A stretch of DNA of 64,000 nucleotides from Dyadobacter crusticola DSM 16708 (GCF_000701505.1 NZ_JNJB01000005.1:310001-374000); one strand, 5' to 3'. Positions 7,710 through 17,128 are shown, counted from the first letter of the stretch. Translations and numbers: made by a program. Notes: generated from the letters alone by a model not told the origin.

Positions 7710-10700
7710 TTAAAATGTTACACGTACACCAGCATTCAGCACGCGGGACTGAGGATAGTACTGACCGTTTGAAGAAGTCGCCTCAGGATCCCAGATCTTG
7801 ATCTTGTCAATGGTGAACAGGTTAAGTCCGTTTACGTAAAGTCTCAAATTGCTCAAACCGGCTTTCTTGCCAATCTCCGAAGGCAGGTTGTAGCCCACCT
7901 CGATGTTTTTAAGACGCAGGTAGTTGTTGCTTCTCAGGAAGTAAGTATTCGCTCCGGCATTATCGAAGTTGGTATAATACGTGTTGTTCCTGTTGGCAAG
8001 CCTTGGCTCTGTTGAGCTTGGGTTATCGATCGTCCAGCGGTTATCGTAAGCGTATTTCAGGTAGTTTCCAATGTCGCCTGATTCAGTCTGGCCGATATAC
8101 TGCAAGCCGCCGAGCGTACCCTGGAAGAGGATAGACAGGTCGAACGCCTTGTAACCCAGGTTGATGTTCATACCACCTGTGAATTGAGGGCGGTTTGTTT
8201 TTTCTGACCGGAGTTTGTCATCAGCAGTAATTCTTCCATCGCCATTGATATCCTTGAACTTCATATCTCCCGGACGAATTGAACCGGTGATACCACTGTA
8301 GTCCAATGGATTCGCATCGATCTCAGCCTGGTCGCGGAACACACCGTCGTACTGGTAAGCAAGGAAAGAGTTGTAAGGCTTTCCGGTTGTTTGCTGGTAA
8401 GTCGGAGCACCCGGCGTTTCATCCCAGTACTTGATTTTGTTTTTGGCATAACCACCATTCACACCTACTGAGTAAGTGAAATCGCCAGCATTGCCATCGT
8501 AGCTCACTTTGAATTCCCATCCTTTGTTTTGCAGCTTACCCAGGTTTTGAGGAGGAAGCTTGCCGTCGATACCGGCAGAAGAAGGTGTTGAACCTGCTTT
8601 CGGGATCAGGATATTTGAACGGTTGTTTACAAAGTAATCAAATTCAAATGCAACGCGGTCGCGGAACAAGGTACCTTCGATACCGAAGTTGGAGTTGTTC
8701 GCCACCTCCCAGGTGAAGTTCTGGTTAGCTACACGTGTTTCCAGCAAGGTTTTTGCCACCTGGTCATTGATAATGTAAGAACCAAATGCCATTGTAGACA
8801 AGTACTGGTACTCAGCCAGCGTCTCGGTACCGATCAGGTAAGGCTCAGCACCCATTTGTCCCCATGAACCACGGATTTTCACGTTGTTCATGAAACGTAC
8901 ATTGTTTTTCCAGAAATCTTCCTCTGAAATTCTCCAACCGGCAGATACCCCGGGGAAGAAACCAAAGCGGCCTTCTTTCGGGAATACATAAGAACCATCC
9001 ACACGCCACAGGAACTCTGCAAGGTACTTTTCTTTGTAGTTGTAACCGGCGCGACCGAAGTAGCTCAAACGGGCACGTCTGAACAAATCGAAATTGTCGA
9101 TATTCTGCTCTGGGTTCCCACCCGCGAAAAGCTGATCAACAACAGGTGAGATGAAGTACCTGCGGAAAGCAAAGAAACCGTCAGCATCCACTTTTTCACG
9201 CTGGATACCCGCCATTACATTGAAATTGTGATCATTGATCGTTTTCTCGTAGGATACCTGGCCGGTAAGCTGGATAGAAAGCTCCTGAGATGCATTCTCG
9301 GTCAAACGCGGATCGCTGAAAGTAGAACGTACAGTTCCTGTCAGGAATGGCGTGGTTCCGTCAGCCTCAAAGGTTTTTTTATCCCAGTAGTAAAGTGTCC
9401 AGGGTTTCTGGAAAGACTTCTGGCGGCGCAATTGCTTATCCAATGCAGCCATGGCCGTCACTTTCAAGCCTTCCACACCGGGGATAAGGATCTCCAATGT
9501 TCCGTTAGTCTGGATATAGTCACGTTTGTCGTGGTTGTATCCGGTTGTATTTGTTGTGATCACCGCAGGGTTCTGGCCATTTTCGATATCAGGACCAGGG
9601 CGGCCGTCCGGCCAGATAGCGATCTCCGTCGGTTTACCGCGCATCAGCATACGGAAGATATCGCCCGCACCACCACCGTTCGGAAAGCGGCGGAATTCTT
9701 CACGCAATGCAAGCCCCAGGTTGGCACTTACATACTTGTTGATCTTCGTATCGAGGTTCACACGCATATCATATTGCTTGTAACCCGTTGCCGAATTCAC
9801 GTAGTTACCTTCCTGATTGATGTAACCCAAAGAAGCCAGGTACTTGATATTGTCGCTACCTCCTGTCAATTGCAGGTTGTGGCGCTGCTGCGGAGACCAT
9901 TTACGGATCACCGCATCATACCAGTCGGTGTTTGGGTGGATCAGAGGATCTGAACCGTCCCTGAAACGCTGGATGTCAGCAGGCGTGTACACTGCGCTGA
10001 GCACGTTTCCATTGTCGGTACGTGTGTACTGGCCATTGGCATTAAAGCCCTGCAATGCACCTGACCACTGTCCTACCGGGAGATTGTCATAAATCTGCAG
10101 CTCGTTACGGATAGTAGCATATTGTTCAGCATTTGACATTTCAGGCGTACGGGTCGGCTGGGCGATACCCATGTTCAGGTCGTATGCCAGCTGAGGCTTG
10201 CCTGATTTACCTCTTTTTGTTGTAATCAAAATAACACCGTTACCTGCACGTGAACCGTAAATAGCCGCAGCTGCATCTTTCAAAACGGAGATACTTTCGA
10301 TGTCAGCCGGGTTCAAACGATCGAGACCGCCACTACGGTTAGGGACACCATCTACAACGATCAGTGCATTGCTGTTACCCAGTGAGTTGGTACCACGGAT
10401 ACGAATGGCAGATCCATCGTAACCAGGCTCACCACTCGCCTGAACAGTAGAAACGCCGGGTAAACGGCCCCCCAAGGTATTGGAGAGGTTAGTTGCCGGC
10501 GCTTTTTGCAGTTCTGCTCCTTTTACCGCTGTAACAGAGCCCGTTAGAGTAGCTTTTTTGGCAGTACCATAACCCACCACAACCACTTCGTCCAAAGCTT
10601 TGGTATCTACAAGCATTTTCACGTCCAGGCTGGTTTTGTTGGCGAGCGGTATTTCCTGTGTAATGTAACCAATAAATGAAAAGACCAGCGTCGCGGTCCC

Positions 10701-10925
10701 AGGTGCATTTACCATGTAATTACCTTCCAGATCAGTGACGGTACCCACCGAAGTTCCTTTCACAACCACACTCACTCCTGGCAAACCTTGTCCTTGCTCA
10801 TCGTTAACTTTCCCCTTGACTGCAGCATCCTGCGCGAATGCAGCGGCACTGACCAGCACAGTCAGCACAAGAGAATAAAAGTACCGTGTTAGGTTCCGGT
10901 CCCTTCTTCTTTTAGAAATTCTCAT
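7710..10925 (-). CDS. SusC/RagA-family TonB-dependent outer-membrane transporter
   Basis: A 22-strand beta-barrel importer powered by TonB, working with the SusD lipoprotein encoded just downstream. After the signal peptide comes a carboxypeptidase-regulatory-like beta-sandwich (about residues 36-110, GKVNDEQGQGLPGVSVVVKG). The plug follows, with the signature DEVVVVGYGTAKKATLTGSV and the conserved ATNLSNTLGGRLPGV region. The rest is the barrel, ending in the aromatic residue expected for outer-membrane insertion (GVRVTF). There is no STN domain at the N-terminus, so it is not of the type that signals to an anti-sigma factor. No regulator gene adjoins it. Confidence 0.96.
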   Translation of the reverse strand: MRISKRRRDRNLTRYFYSLVLTVLVSAAAFAQDAAVKGKVNDEQGQGLPGVSVVVKGTSVGTVTDLEGNYMVNAPGTATLVFSFIGYITQEIPLANKTSLDVKMLVDTKALDEVVVVGYGTAKKATLTGSVTAVKGAELQKAPATNLSNTLGGRLPGVSTVQASGEPGYDGSAIRIRGTNSLGNSNALIVVDGVPNRSGGLDRLNPADIESISVLKDAAAAIYGSRAGNGVILITTKRGKSGKPQLAYDLNMGIAQPTRTPEMSNAEQYATIRNELQIYDNLPVGQWSGALQGFNANGQYTRTDNGNVLSAVYTPADIQRFRDGSDPLIHPNTDWYDAVIRKWSPQQRHNLQLTGGSDNIKYLASLGYINQEGNYVNSATGYKQYDMRVNLDTKINKYVSANLGLALREEFRRFPNGGGAGDIFRMLMRGKPTEIAIWPDGRPGPDIENGQNPAVITTNTTGYNHDKRDYIQTNGTLEILIPGVEGLKVTAMAALDKQLRRQKSFQKPWTLYYWDKKTFEADGTTPFLTGTVRSTFSDPRLTENASQELSIQLTGQVSYEKTINDHNFNVMAGIQREKVDADGFFAFRRYFISPVVDQLFAGGNPEQNIDNFDLFRRARLSYFGRAGYNYKEKYLAEFLWRVDGSYVFPKEGRFGFFPGVSAGWRISEEDFWKNNVRFMNNVKIRGSWGQMGAEPYLIGTETLAEYQYLSTMAFGSYIINDQVAKTLLETRVANQNFTWEVANNSNFGIEGTLFRDRVAFEFDYFVNNRSNILIPKAGSTPSSAGIDGKLPPQNLGKLQNKGWEFKVSYDGNAGDFTYSVGVNGGYAKNKIKYWDETPGAPTYQQTTGKPYNSFLAYQYDGVFRDQAEIDANPLDYSGITGSIRPGDMKFKDINGDGRITADDKLRSEKTNRPQFTGGMNINLGYKAFDLSILFQGTLGGLQYIGQTESGDIGNYLKYAYDNRWTIDNPSSTEPRLANRNNTYYTNFDNAGANTYFLRSNNYLRLKNIEVGYNLPSEIGKKAGLSNLRLYVNGLNLFTIDKIKIWDPEATSSNGQYYPQSRVLNAGVRVTF

Positions 10926-11014
10926 AGATCGAACGTATAAATTAGTAGATAGTGAAAAAAAATTGGTTAAACATTAAAAAATCTTGCGTCGCGCTATCGT
11001 CACCTCCTTTGCTC

Positions 11015-11033
11015 TGTGTGTCTAAATCACACA
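11015..11033. promoter_or_regulatory. CRP/FNR-like inverted repeat upstream of susC
   Basis: TGTGTG and CACACA are separated by 7 bases, giving perfect dyad symmetry. The half-sites resemble those bound by CRP/FNR-family regulators, although spacing and sequence differ from the enterobacterial consensus. Binding is inferred from symmetry and position only. Confidence 0.35.
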
Positions 11034-11393
11034 ATTAATAATTCAACTTTAAGTTACAAATGTCCTATTTGGATTAAAACGTAATTATATCGGGAATTAT
11101 TTGCTCAGAACTTAGAGCAGAGAAAAATAAGGCTGTCGGCCATTACCTGTATAAAGCTATCTCTTCTACGGATTGTACAATATGTCACCAGCAGTACAAA
11201 AAGATATGAAATTATTCACATAAACAAGGATTCCAGCAATCTGACTATGTTTTCTTTGAAAATAACCACGGGTTACTAATCTCACTTAAGACAGTTTGGT
11301 GATATTTCAATTTAAAAATGGAGAATAGAAATAAGCGCTAAAAATCCTGGAAAAAATCCGCTCGCTCAGCAGCACTTACCGGCAGGTAATGGA

Positions 11394-11426
11394 TTTGGCA
11401 GCCACGTTTGTCGCCCATTTACTTTG
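11394..11426 (+). promoter_or_regulatory. Promoter of the S74-tail surface protein gene
   Basis: TTTG (11394-11397) is followed after 21 bases by TTACTTTG (11419-11426), which differs from the Bacteroidota TAnnTTTG box at one position. Transcription would begin near 11433, about 47 bases before the chosen ATG. This argues against the TTG at 11408, which would lie upstream of the transcription start. Confidence 0.5.
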
Positions 11427-11479
11427 AAGGATATACATCTGCGCCCCTCACTAAGGCAGATTTCCCATCTCAAAAGAAA

Positions 11480-13141
11480 ATGAATATGAAATCTACGTTT
11501 ATTATTGTTCTGATCTGCTGCCTGCCCTTCTTCACGCAAGCCCAGTCTGCCCGGGACTTCTTCACTTTTCAGGGCGTCGCGAGAACAGCTGACGGGAAAG
11601 TTGCGGCTAATCAGAATATCTCATTGCGGTTTGGAATACATCCATTATTCAGTCCAAATATCTATCAGGAAGAGCATACCAGTCTGACGAATGAACAAGG
11701 TGTTTTCACAGTAATGGTAGGGTCTGGCAATGTGATTAGCGGCACTTTCTCGAATATAGATTGGGAGTCTGGCTATTACTTCTTGCATATTGAAATGGAT
11801 GTCAACGGCGGAAGCAACTATATCAGCGTGGGTTCTACACAATTAGTTAGTGTGCCGTATGCCATTCATGCCAAGCAAACCGATCGCTGGAAAAACAATG
11901 AGCCCATTGTCCAGACTGGTTTTTTCGACTTTGGTCAGCCAATCAGCGACCAGCCCGCCGGAACCCGTCTCATCTGGTATCCTAAAAAGGCAGCTTTTCG
12001 AGCAGGATATATAAACAGCAATGCCTGGAACAACAATAACATAGGTCAACACACTGCGGCCTTCGGATTTGATACAAAAGCTTCCGGGATGTACGCATTC
12101 GCCAGCGGAAATGCAACTGCGGCACTTGGCGCAAGTGCTTTTGCTGGCGGAGACAGATCAATAGCCTCTGCAAACTCGGCTACCGCATTAGGTTCAGAAA
12201 CGAAAGCCCAGTCAGCCTACGCCACCAGCTTAGGCAGAGAAACAGTTGCCAAAGGTATAGCATCGACCGCGCTCGGAATTCAGAGTACCGCCCATGGTGT
12301 TGGATCACTATCGACTGGATATTTGTCCAGTGCAGAGGGAAACATGTCTTTCACGGCAGGTGAAGGTACTTATGCCAAAGCATTTGCCTCTGCGACCTTC
12401 GGAGCTTACAATAATGTGCAGGACAATCCTTTGGGCCCCGCTATTTCTGATCGCAAAAGTTCGGACCGCATTTTTCAAATAGGGAACGGCTCCGGCCCGA
12501 CGGATCTGTCGAATGCATTTACAATGCTGCGGAACGGAAATATCGGCCTGGGGAAAAACGCGCTTCTTCCGGATTTCATCCTCGACATCGATGGTCGGCC
12601 GCGCATTCGTCACAACGGAGAGACCGCAGGCATTTACTTCAGCAATACACAAAACCAACCAAATGCTTTCGTTGGAATGAAAAACAACGATGAAGTTGGC
12701 TTTTATATCGGAAATGCCTGGCGCTTTTGGGTAGACAACATTGGGAACGCAATGGTCGCGTCGGGAGTACTTCAAAGCTCTGACCGACGCCTGAAAAGGA
12801 ATTTTACCGGGCTCAGCAACAGCCTTGCGAACATAAACAACTTAAAGGGATACCATTTTTACTGGAAAGACAAGCATCTTGATCAAGCTTTGCAAACTGG
12901 CGTAATCGCTCAGGAAATTGAAAAGATCTTTCCGGAATTGGTTAAAACAGATGACTCAGGTTTCAAATCTGTTAATTACACAGGCTTAATCCCGCATTTG
13001 ATAGAAGCCATTAAAGAACTAAATACCAAAAACCAGGAACTAGAACAGGCGCTTTCAAGATTGAAGAGCCTGGAAGCAAGTGTAAACCAGCTCTTAAAAA
13101 ATCAACAAATCACCACGCCTGTGGGCAAAGAGGCGCGTTAA
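11480..13141 (+). CDS. Surface protein with YadA-like head repeats and peptidase S74 chaperone tail
   Basis: The ATG at 11480 puts a signal peptide (MNMKSTFIIVLICCLPFFTQAQ) first. The N-terminal region (about residues 25-150) resembles the beta-sandwich that opens many Bacteroidota S74 proteins. Residues of about 200-320 hold short repeats rich in SATALG, AYATSLG and ASTALGI motifs, like the left-handed beta-roll of trimeric adhesin heads. The C-terminus has the intramolecular chaperone signature SSDRRLKRNF and GVIAQEIEKIFPELV, followed by a coiled coil (KELNTKNQELEQALSRLKSL). In phage tail spikes this domain drives trimer folding and then cleaves itself off, so this is probably a trimeric surface fibre. 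A strong terminator follows. Confidence 0.85.
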   Translation: MNMKSTFIIVLICCLPFFTQAQSARDFFTFQGVARTADGKVAANQNISLRFGIHPLFSPNIYQEEHTSLTNEQGVFTVMVGSGNVISGTFSNIDWESGYYFLHIEMDVNGGSNYISVGSTQLVSVPYAIHAKQTDRWKNNEPIVQTGFFDFGQPISDQPAGTRLIWYPKKAAFRAGYINSNAWNNNNIGQHTAAFGFDTKASGMYAFASGNATAALGASAFAGGDRSIASANSATALGSETKAQSAYATSLGRETVAKGIASTALGIQSTAHGVGSLSTGYLSSAEGNMSFTAGEGTYAKAFASATFGAYNNVQDNPLGPAISDRKSSDRIFQIGNGSGPTDLSNAFTMLRNGNIGLGKNALLPDFILDIDGRPRIRHNGETAGIYFSNTQNQPNAFVGMKNNDEVGFYIGNAWRFWVDNIGNAMVASGVLQSSDRRLKRNFTGLSNSLANINNLKGYHFYWKDKHLDQALQTGVIAQEIEKIFPELVKTDDSGFKSVNYTGLIPHLIEAIKELNTKNQELEQALSRLKSLEASVNQLLKNQQITTPVGKEAR

Positions 13142-13168
13142 ATATCTCTAAACTATCGAGCGTAGTCC

Positions 13169-13199
13169 AGCCGGCAAGATCGTCTTCGCCGGCTTTTTC
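13169..13199 (+). terminator. Intrinsic terminator after the S74 protein gene
   Basis: AGCCGGC and GCCGGCT form a 7-bp stem that extends through AAGA/TCTT with one bulged base. TTTTT follows on the plus strand, 28 bases after the stop codon. Confidence 0.88.
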
Positions 13200-13294
13200 A
13201 TGTTTGAACAACTGAACATACCGCCGATTCGTGTAAATCCGTTTCTCGTAGGTTTTACTCCGCTTCGCGTAGGCTCTCCGCTGACCATTACAGG

Positions 13295-13302
13295 TAATTT
13301 TG
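13295..13302 (+). promoter_or_regulatory. Candidate -7 box of the YceI gene
   Basis: TAATTTTG matches the Bacteroidota -7 consensus TAnnTTTG exactly and would place transcription start near 13309, about 32 bases before the ATG at 13341. I see no clear -33 element, so confidence is limited. Confidence 0.4.
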
Positions 13303-13340
13303 CCAGAGTAAATCTTAACAGCCAATCAAATCAATCAGCC

Positions 13341-13982
13341 ATGAAAACAATCAGTTCCATTTTTAAAGCCAGGCAGTTTCTTACACTTACCATCGCGGCA
13401 GGCCTGCTTTTTAGTTGCACAGATCACGAAGTAGCGCAATCTGAATTCCAGCTAGACAGCTCGTCGGTCGCAGAATGGAAAGGTTACCTGAAAACAGGCT
13501 TCTTCAACGAAGGGTCTATTGCCGTGAAAAGTGAAAGCTTCATGATTGCAGAAGGACAGGTTAAGAGCGGATCATTTGTTATTCCGGTTTCTTCCATCGT
13601 CAACTTCAACCAGCCCACCGAGGAGCTCCGCCATGCATTGGTACACCACCTCCAAAGTCCCGATTTCTTCAATATGGTACTGCACCCCGAGGTGAAGTTC
13701 GACATTACCAGTGTGGAACCCTTTACGGGATCGGGAGAAGGGACCATCGGTGGCGCCAATTACAAAGTACATGGCAACCTCACGATCCTGGGCAATGCAC
13801 ACCCATTCTCGTTTCCCGCCAAAATTGAAGTAAGTGGCGATGCATTGAAACTAGAAGCCTTTGCTCCTTTCGACAGAACGATCTGGGGAATGAACTACGC
13901 CACCGAGCCTGGCCTGCCGGATGAAGCTTCGATCAGGCCGGTGATTGATGTTCATTTAAAAATTTCCGGGCACAGGAAATAG
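13341..13982 (+). CDS. YceI-family lipoprotein
   Basis: A lipocalin-like barrel of the YceI family, known to bind polyisoprenoid or other amphiphilic ligands in the periplasm. The ATG at 13341 is chosen because a possible upstream ATG lies in the T-run of the preceding terminator, and because this start gives a lipoprotein signal ending LLFSC (Cys26). Family features include FKARQF at the start, the strand pattern from SSVAEWKGYLKTGFFNEGSI, HHLQSPDFFNMVLHPEVKF and IWGMNYATE near the end. Mature length is about 188 residues, normal for the family. Downstream it converges with the SDR gene, only 5 bases away. Confidence 0.88.
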   Translation: MKTISSIFKARQFLTLTIAAGLLFSCTDHEVAQSEFQLDSSSVAEWKGYLKTGFFNEGSIAVKSESFMIAEGQVKSGSFVIPVSSIVNFNQPTEELRHALVHHLQSPDFFNMVLHPEVKFDITSVEPFTGSGEGTIGGANYKVHGNLTILGNAHPFSFPAKIEVSGDALKLEAFAPFDRTIWGMNYATEPGLPDEASIRPVIDVHLKISGHRK

Positions 13983-13987
13983 CATTG

Positions 13988-14779
13988 TCATCGGGCTGTC
14001 CAGCCGCCATCTGCTGTCAGCACTGATCCGACCATGTAGCTGGATGCTTCGCTGGCCAGGAAAATGGCAGCGCCCTGTATTTCTTTCAGCTGCGCCCACC
14101 TGTGCAGCGCAGTGGAGCCGAGGATAATCTCCTTGGCTTCTTCACTATCAGCAATGGGGATATTCATCTCAGTCAAAAATGGACCTGGACAAATCGCATT
14201 GACGCGAATGCCAAAAGGCGCAAGTTCAAGCGCCAGGGCGCGCGTCATTTGTACTACTGCACCTTTGCTGGCGGTGTAAGGTGTCCGGTTCGCCAGTCCT
14301 ACCAGGCCAAGCGTACTCGCCAGATTGATGATCCTGCCGCTCTTTTGCGCTTTCATAATCGGACTTACCGCCCGCGAAGACAGCCAGGTTCCATTTACAT
14401 TCACTTCCATGACCTTGTTGAAGTCAGCAGGCGAAATCTCGTCGATCGGCCCACGGATGTTAATGCCGGCGCTGTTGATCAAAATGTCGATCTTGCCGAA
14501 ATGGTCCATTGTAAATTGCGCCATTGCCTCTGTATCAGCCTGGCTGGTGATATCTCCCGCGTAAGAAAGTACGCGCGTTTCGAATGCAATGCAAAGTTCA
14601 GCCGCACTCCGCTCACCTTCCATTGCATTGCGGTTCACCAGCACAATATCAGCACCCGCTGACGCCAGCCCGGCCGCCATCGCAAAGCCCAAACCTTTCG
14701 ATCCGCCAGTTACGATGGCGGTTTTGCCGGTAAGATCAAACTGTTTAATCCCCGGCAAAATATCACGCAGCGTACTCAA
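13988..14779 (-). CDS. SDR-family oxidoreductase (gluconate 5-dehydrogenase-like)
   Basis: A cytosolic NAD(P)-dependent short-chain dehydrogenase. The cofactor motif TGGSKGLG (about residues 24-31), NSAG at about 106-109, the catalytic Ser in LASTLG and the YTASK Tyr/Lys pair near residue 168 are all present. GSVLTADGGWTAR is the classical C-terminus. Overall it most resembles the gluconate 5-dehydrogenase/KduD branch, which suggests sugar-acid or polyol chemistry. The start is TTG, overlapping the esterase stop as TTGA. No ATG precedes the Rossmann motif, so the TTG start is well supported and suggests translational coupling. It is the last gene of a three-gene operon. Confidence 0.9.
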   Translation of the reverse strand: MSTLRDILPGIKQFDLTGKTAIVTGGSKGLGFAMAAGLASAGADIVLVNRNAMEGERSAAELCIAFETRVLSYAGDITSQADTEAMAQFTMDHFGKIDILINSAGINIRGPIDEISPADFNKVMEVNVNGTWLSSRAVSPIMKAQKSGRIINLASTLGLVGLANRTPYTASKGAVVQMTRALALELAPFGIRVNAICPGPFLTEMNIPIADSEEAKEIILGSTALHRWAQLKEIQGAAIFLASEASSYMVGSVLTADGGWTAR

Positions 14780-15633
14780 CGGTGGAAGGATTGCGATACA
14801 AATTCAAGCACCGAAGGCAGTGACTCACGCCAGTACTTCCAGTTGTGCGCGCCTTCTCTGACGCGGAACTCGTGTGGTACCTCTTTTTTTCGCATCGCAA
14901 TGTGCACCAATGCATTGCCTTCATATAAAAAGTCATCATCCCCGCAATCGATATACCACTTCACAGCCTTTTTCTGATCCTCAGGAATGTTATTGATCAG
15001 CGCCAATGCACTGTGCCTTTCGTAATACCGGGCGACGGTTGAATCAGCGATATCCGGATTAGTGCGTACCAGGTTCTTCCGCGCATCTTCCATCGTGATC
15101 GGACCAGTGGAAGCACTTAGCGGGCAGGCTGCCACAAACAGCTCCGGATGATGCAATGCATACATGAATGTACCGCCGCCGCCCATTGACAGCCCGGCAA
15201 CTGCACGAAACTCTTTCTCAGCTTTCACGCGGTACTTTTTCTCGATAAACGGAATGAGCTCCTTGAAAAAGTAATCCTCATAAGGCCAGTCACCTTTTAC
15301 ATCGTTGAAGTAACCGCGTCTGCCGGTATTCGCATCCGGCATCACGATAATCATCGGCGCGGAAGTGCCGTCGGCAATCGCCTTATCGGCAATGTGCTGG
15401 GCCATACCAAACTGCACCCAGCCGGTTTGGTCGTCGCCCGCCCCGTGAAGCAGGTACAACACAGGATAGCTCCGCTCCGAGGTGGCATAATCCGGCGGCA
15501 GGTAAATGGCGAACTTGCGCGCGGATTTCAGCAGCTTTGATGGAAGAGAAAGTTGGTCGAAAACCTTACTGGTCTGAGCAGTGACCAGCCTTGAACTCAA
15601 TAACAAAAGGAACAAAAAGCGAGAAAACTTCAT
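14776..15633 (-). CDS. Secreted alpha/beta-hydrolase esterase (esterase D-like)
   Basis: A probable periplasmic carboxyl esterase of the esterase D/feruloyl-esterase-like group. A signal peptide (MKFSRFLFLLLLSSRLVTAQ) is followed by an alpha/beta-hydrolase fold: YPVLYLLHGAGDDQTGW carries the oxyanion-hole region, GLSMGGGGT near residue 150 is the nucleophile elbow with the catalytic Ser, and the His is probably in REGAHNWKYW. Such enzymes often remove acetyl or feruloyl groups from plant polysaccharides, which suits the carbohydrate context. It sits in the middle of an operon, 27 bases after the Gfo/Idh/MocA gene and overlapping the SDR gene by 4 bases. Confidence 0.88.
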   Translation of the reverse strand: MKFSRFLFLLLLSSRLVTAQTSKVFDQLSLPSKLLKSARKFAIYLPPDYATSERSYPVLYLLHGAGDDQTGWVQFGMAQHIADKAIADGTSAPMIIVMPDANTGRRGYFNDVKGDWPYEDYFFKELIPFIEKKYRVKAEKEFRAVAGLSMGGGGTFMYALHHPELFVAACPLSASTGPITMEDARKNLVRTNPDIADSTVARYYERHSALALINNIPEDQKKAVKWYIDCGDDDFLYEGNALVHIAMRKKEVPHEFRVREGAHNWKYWRESLPSVLEFVSQSFHR

Positions 15634-15660
15634 GGATTCAGGACAAAGTGATTTTGATAA

Positions 15661-17040
15661 CTACTTCTTTCTAAGCTTCATAGCAATGGGATCCCACTTA
15701 ATGATCTCCTTGCTAAAATAGCTTTCATTACAAGCGAGCACCGGCGCTGCTGCGCGGAATGCAAAAACCGGATCTTCAATCGTTCCAGTGCTGCCCTTTT
15801 TGATATTCTCGAAAAAATCCTTGAAATGGTCTGCGTGCGCATCTTCCTTGTCCGGCGCATTGAAACGTACTTCCTTCACGGGATCTGCCTTGCGGGTTTC
15901 TTCCGGATATTGCGCATCGTATTGTTTCTTAAACTCTTTCTGCTCACTTTCTGAAAAAGTATTATAGCTGTCGTATCCACCAAATCCGGGCGCTTTCGGC
16001 AATTTCTTTTTAGTCAGAATGAGGTTATTTTCGGTGAACTCGATCTGGCCCTCGGTACCGATAATGCGGGTGTTATTAGCTATGGCGCCTGCATTGGCGA
16101 AGTTGACCCGGAGCACCATCTGAAAGTTGGCATGTACGTCCGTTTTGGGATAATCAAGAATGGAAACCAGCACATCCGGCACGTCCCGCCCATCTTTCCA
16201 GTAGCTCAGCTCGCCGGAAGAAAATATCCTTTCGGGACCATTTGAACCTGTTACGAAATGAACGCCGGTGATCAAATGTACAAAAAGGTCGCCTGCTACA
16301 CCGGTACCATAGTCACGGTAATTTCTCCACCTGAAAAACCGCTTCGGATCAAAAGGCACCTTCGGCGCATCGCCCAGGTAAGTGTCCCAATCTACTGTTT
16401 TCACCGAAGCGTCAGTCGGTATGGAGTAGTTCCACGCACCGATCGAATTGAAGCGGTCATTATTGGACTCAACATAATTGATCTCCCCTATCTCACCTGC
16501 CTGAAAAAGCCTTTTTGCTTCCTTAAACGACGAAGAGCTGATCCGCTGGCTTCCTACCTGCATGGTCTTGCCCGATTTCTTCCAGGCATCGATGACCGAT
16601 AATCCCTCGTTGATATGATGCACCATGGGTTTTTCACAATAAACGTGTTTGCCAGCCGCGAGAGAAGCTTTTGTAATATGGTCATGCCAATGGTCGGGGG
16701 TAACTACCAGCACAGCGTCGATGTCTTTTTTGTCAAGAATTTCACGGTAGTCACGTGTTGTGAAAATATCTTTTCCGTAGAGTTCTTTAACCCTGGTCAG
16801 CCTGCCGTCGTACAGATCGGCCGCTGCCACAAACTCGGCGCCCGTTCCGCTACGCTGTGCAGCTTTGGTATCACTATGCCCCTGAATCCCCATTCCGATT
16901 GTAGCAAAGCGGATTTTATCGTTGGGACTAATTTTTTTCAGGTCTTTGATAATGTTAAATGGCTTGGCCACCGACTCTCCGGCGATCAGCACAGAGGCGG
17001 CAGACATTTTTTTAAGGAACTTCCGGCGGGCAGGATTCAT
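15661..17040 (-). CDS. Tat-exported Gfo/Idh/MocA-family oxidoreductase
   Basis: An NAD(P)-dependent sugar dehydrogenase of the glucose-fructose oxidoreductase/inositol dehydrogenase/MocA family. The leader NPARRKFLKKMS with a hydrophobic stretch marks Tat export with cofactor bound, as in Zymomonas glucose-fructose oxidoreductase. The Rossmann domain has IGMGIQGHSDTKAA. Further signatures are VVTPDHWHDHI and YCEKPMVHH, with the catalytic Lys in the EKP motif. At 459 residues it belongs to the longer exported group. It heads an operon with an esterase and an SDR, and a DUF1080 lipoprotein gene lies 0.6 kb upstream. In related systems such enzymes make 3-keto-glycosides; the actual substrate is not known. 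Confidence 0.9.
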   Translation of the reverse strand: MNPARRKFLKKMSAASVLIAGESVAKPFNIIKDLKKISPNDKIRFATIGMGIQGHSDTKAAQRSGTGAEFVAAADLYDGRLTRVKELYGKDIFTTRDYREILDKKDIDAVLVVTPDHWHDHITKASLAAGKHVYCEKPMVHHINEGLSVIDAWKKSGKTMQVGSQRISSSSFKEAKRLFQAGEIGEINYVESNNDRFNSIGAWNYSIPTDASVKTVDWDTYLGDAPKVPFDPKRFFRWRNYRDYGTGVAGDLFVHLITGVHFVTGSNGPERIFSSGELSYWKDGRDVPDVLVSILDYPKTDVHANFQMVLRVNFANAGAIANNTRIIGTEGQIEFTENNLILTKKKLPKAPGFGGYDSYNTFSESEQKEFKKQYDAQYPEETRKADPVKEVRFNAPDKEDAHADHFKDFFENIKKGSTGTIEDPVFAFRAAAPVLACNESYFSKEIIKWDPIAMKLRKK

Positions 17041-17128
17041 TGTGAGTTCAGTAAAAAGGTGAAAGGATGTTTTTTGCTAAAATAAACAATTAATGCTTTG
17101 TACAAACTGAGGTAACTAACGAAGACTG

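Larger units (their letters stand above)
10926..11479. other. Long divergent intergenic region upstream of susC
   Basis: About 550 AT-rich bases without a convincing gene. It holds the upstream region of susCD on one side and the S74-protein promoter on the other. A perfect inverted repeat (TGTGTG-N7-CACACA, 11015-11033) lies 90-108 bases upstream of susC. I could not identify a consensus susC promoter box. Confidence 0.6.

Noticed and set aside
9228-9953. 241-codon open frame antisense to susC
   Set aside because: It lies wholly inside a strong SusC coding sequence on the other strand and has no family resemblance. Such antisense frames arise from codon bias.
13200-13340. N-terminal extension of the YceI protein from an ATG at 13200
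   Set aside because: That ATG follows directly on the T-run of the S74 gene terminator, and the later ATG gives a lipoprotein signal.
14903-14912. CAATGCATTG palindrome as an operator
   Set aside because: It lies inside the esterase coding sequence, and the word is over-represented throughout the window, so it is not specific.
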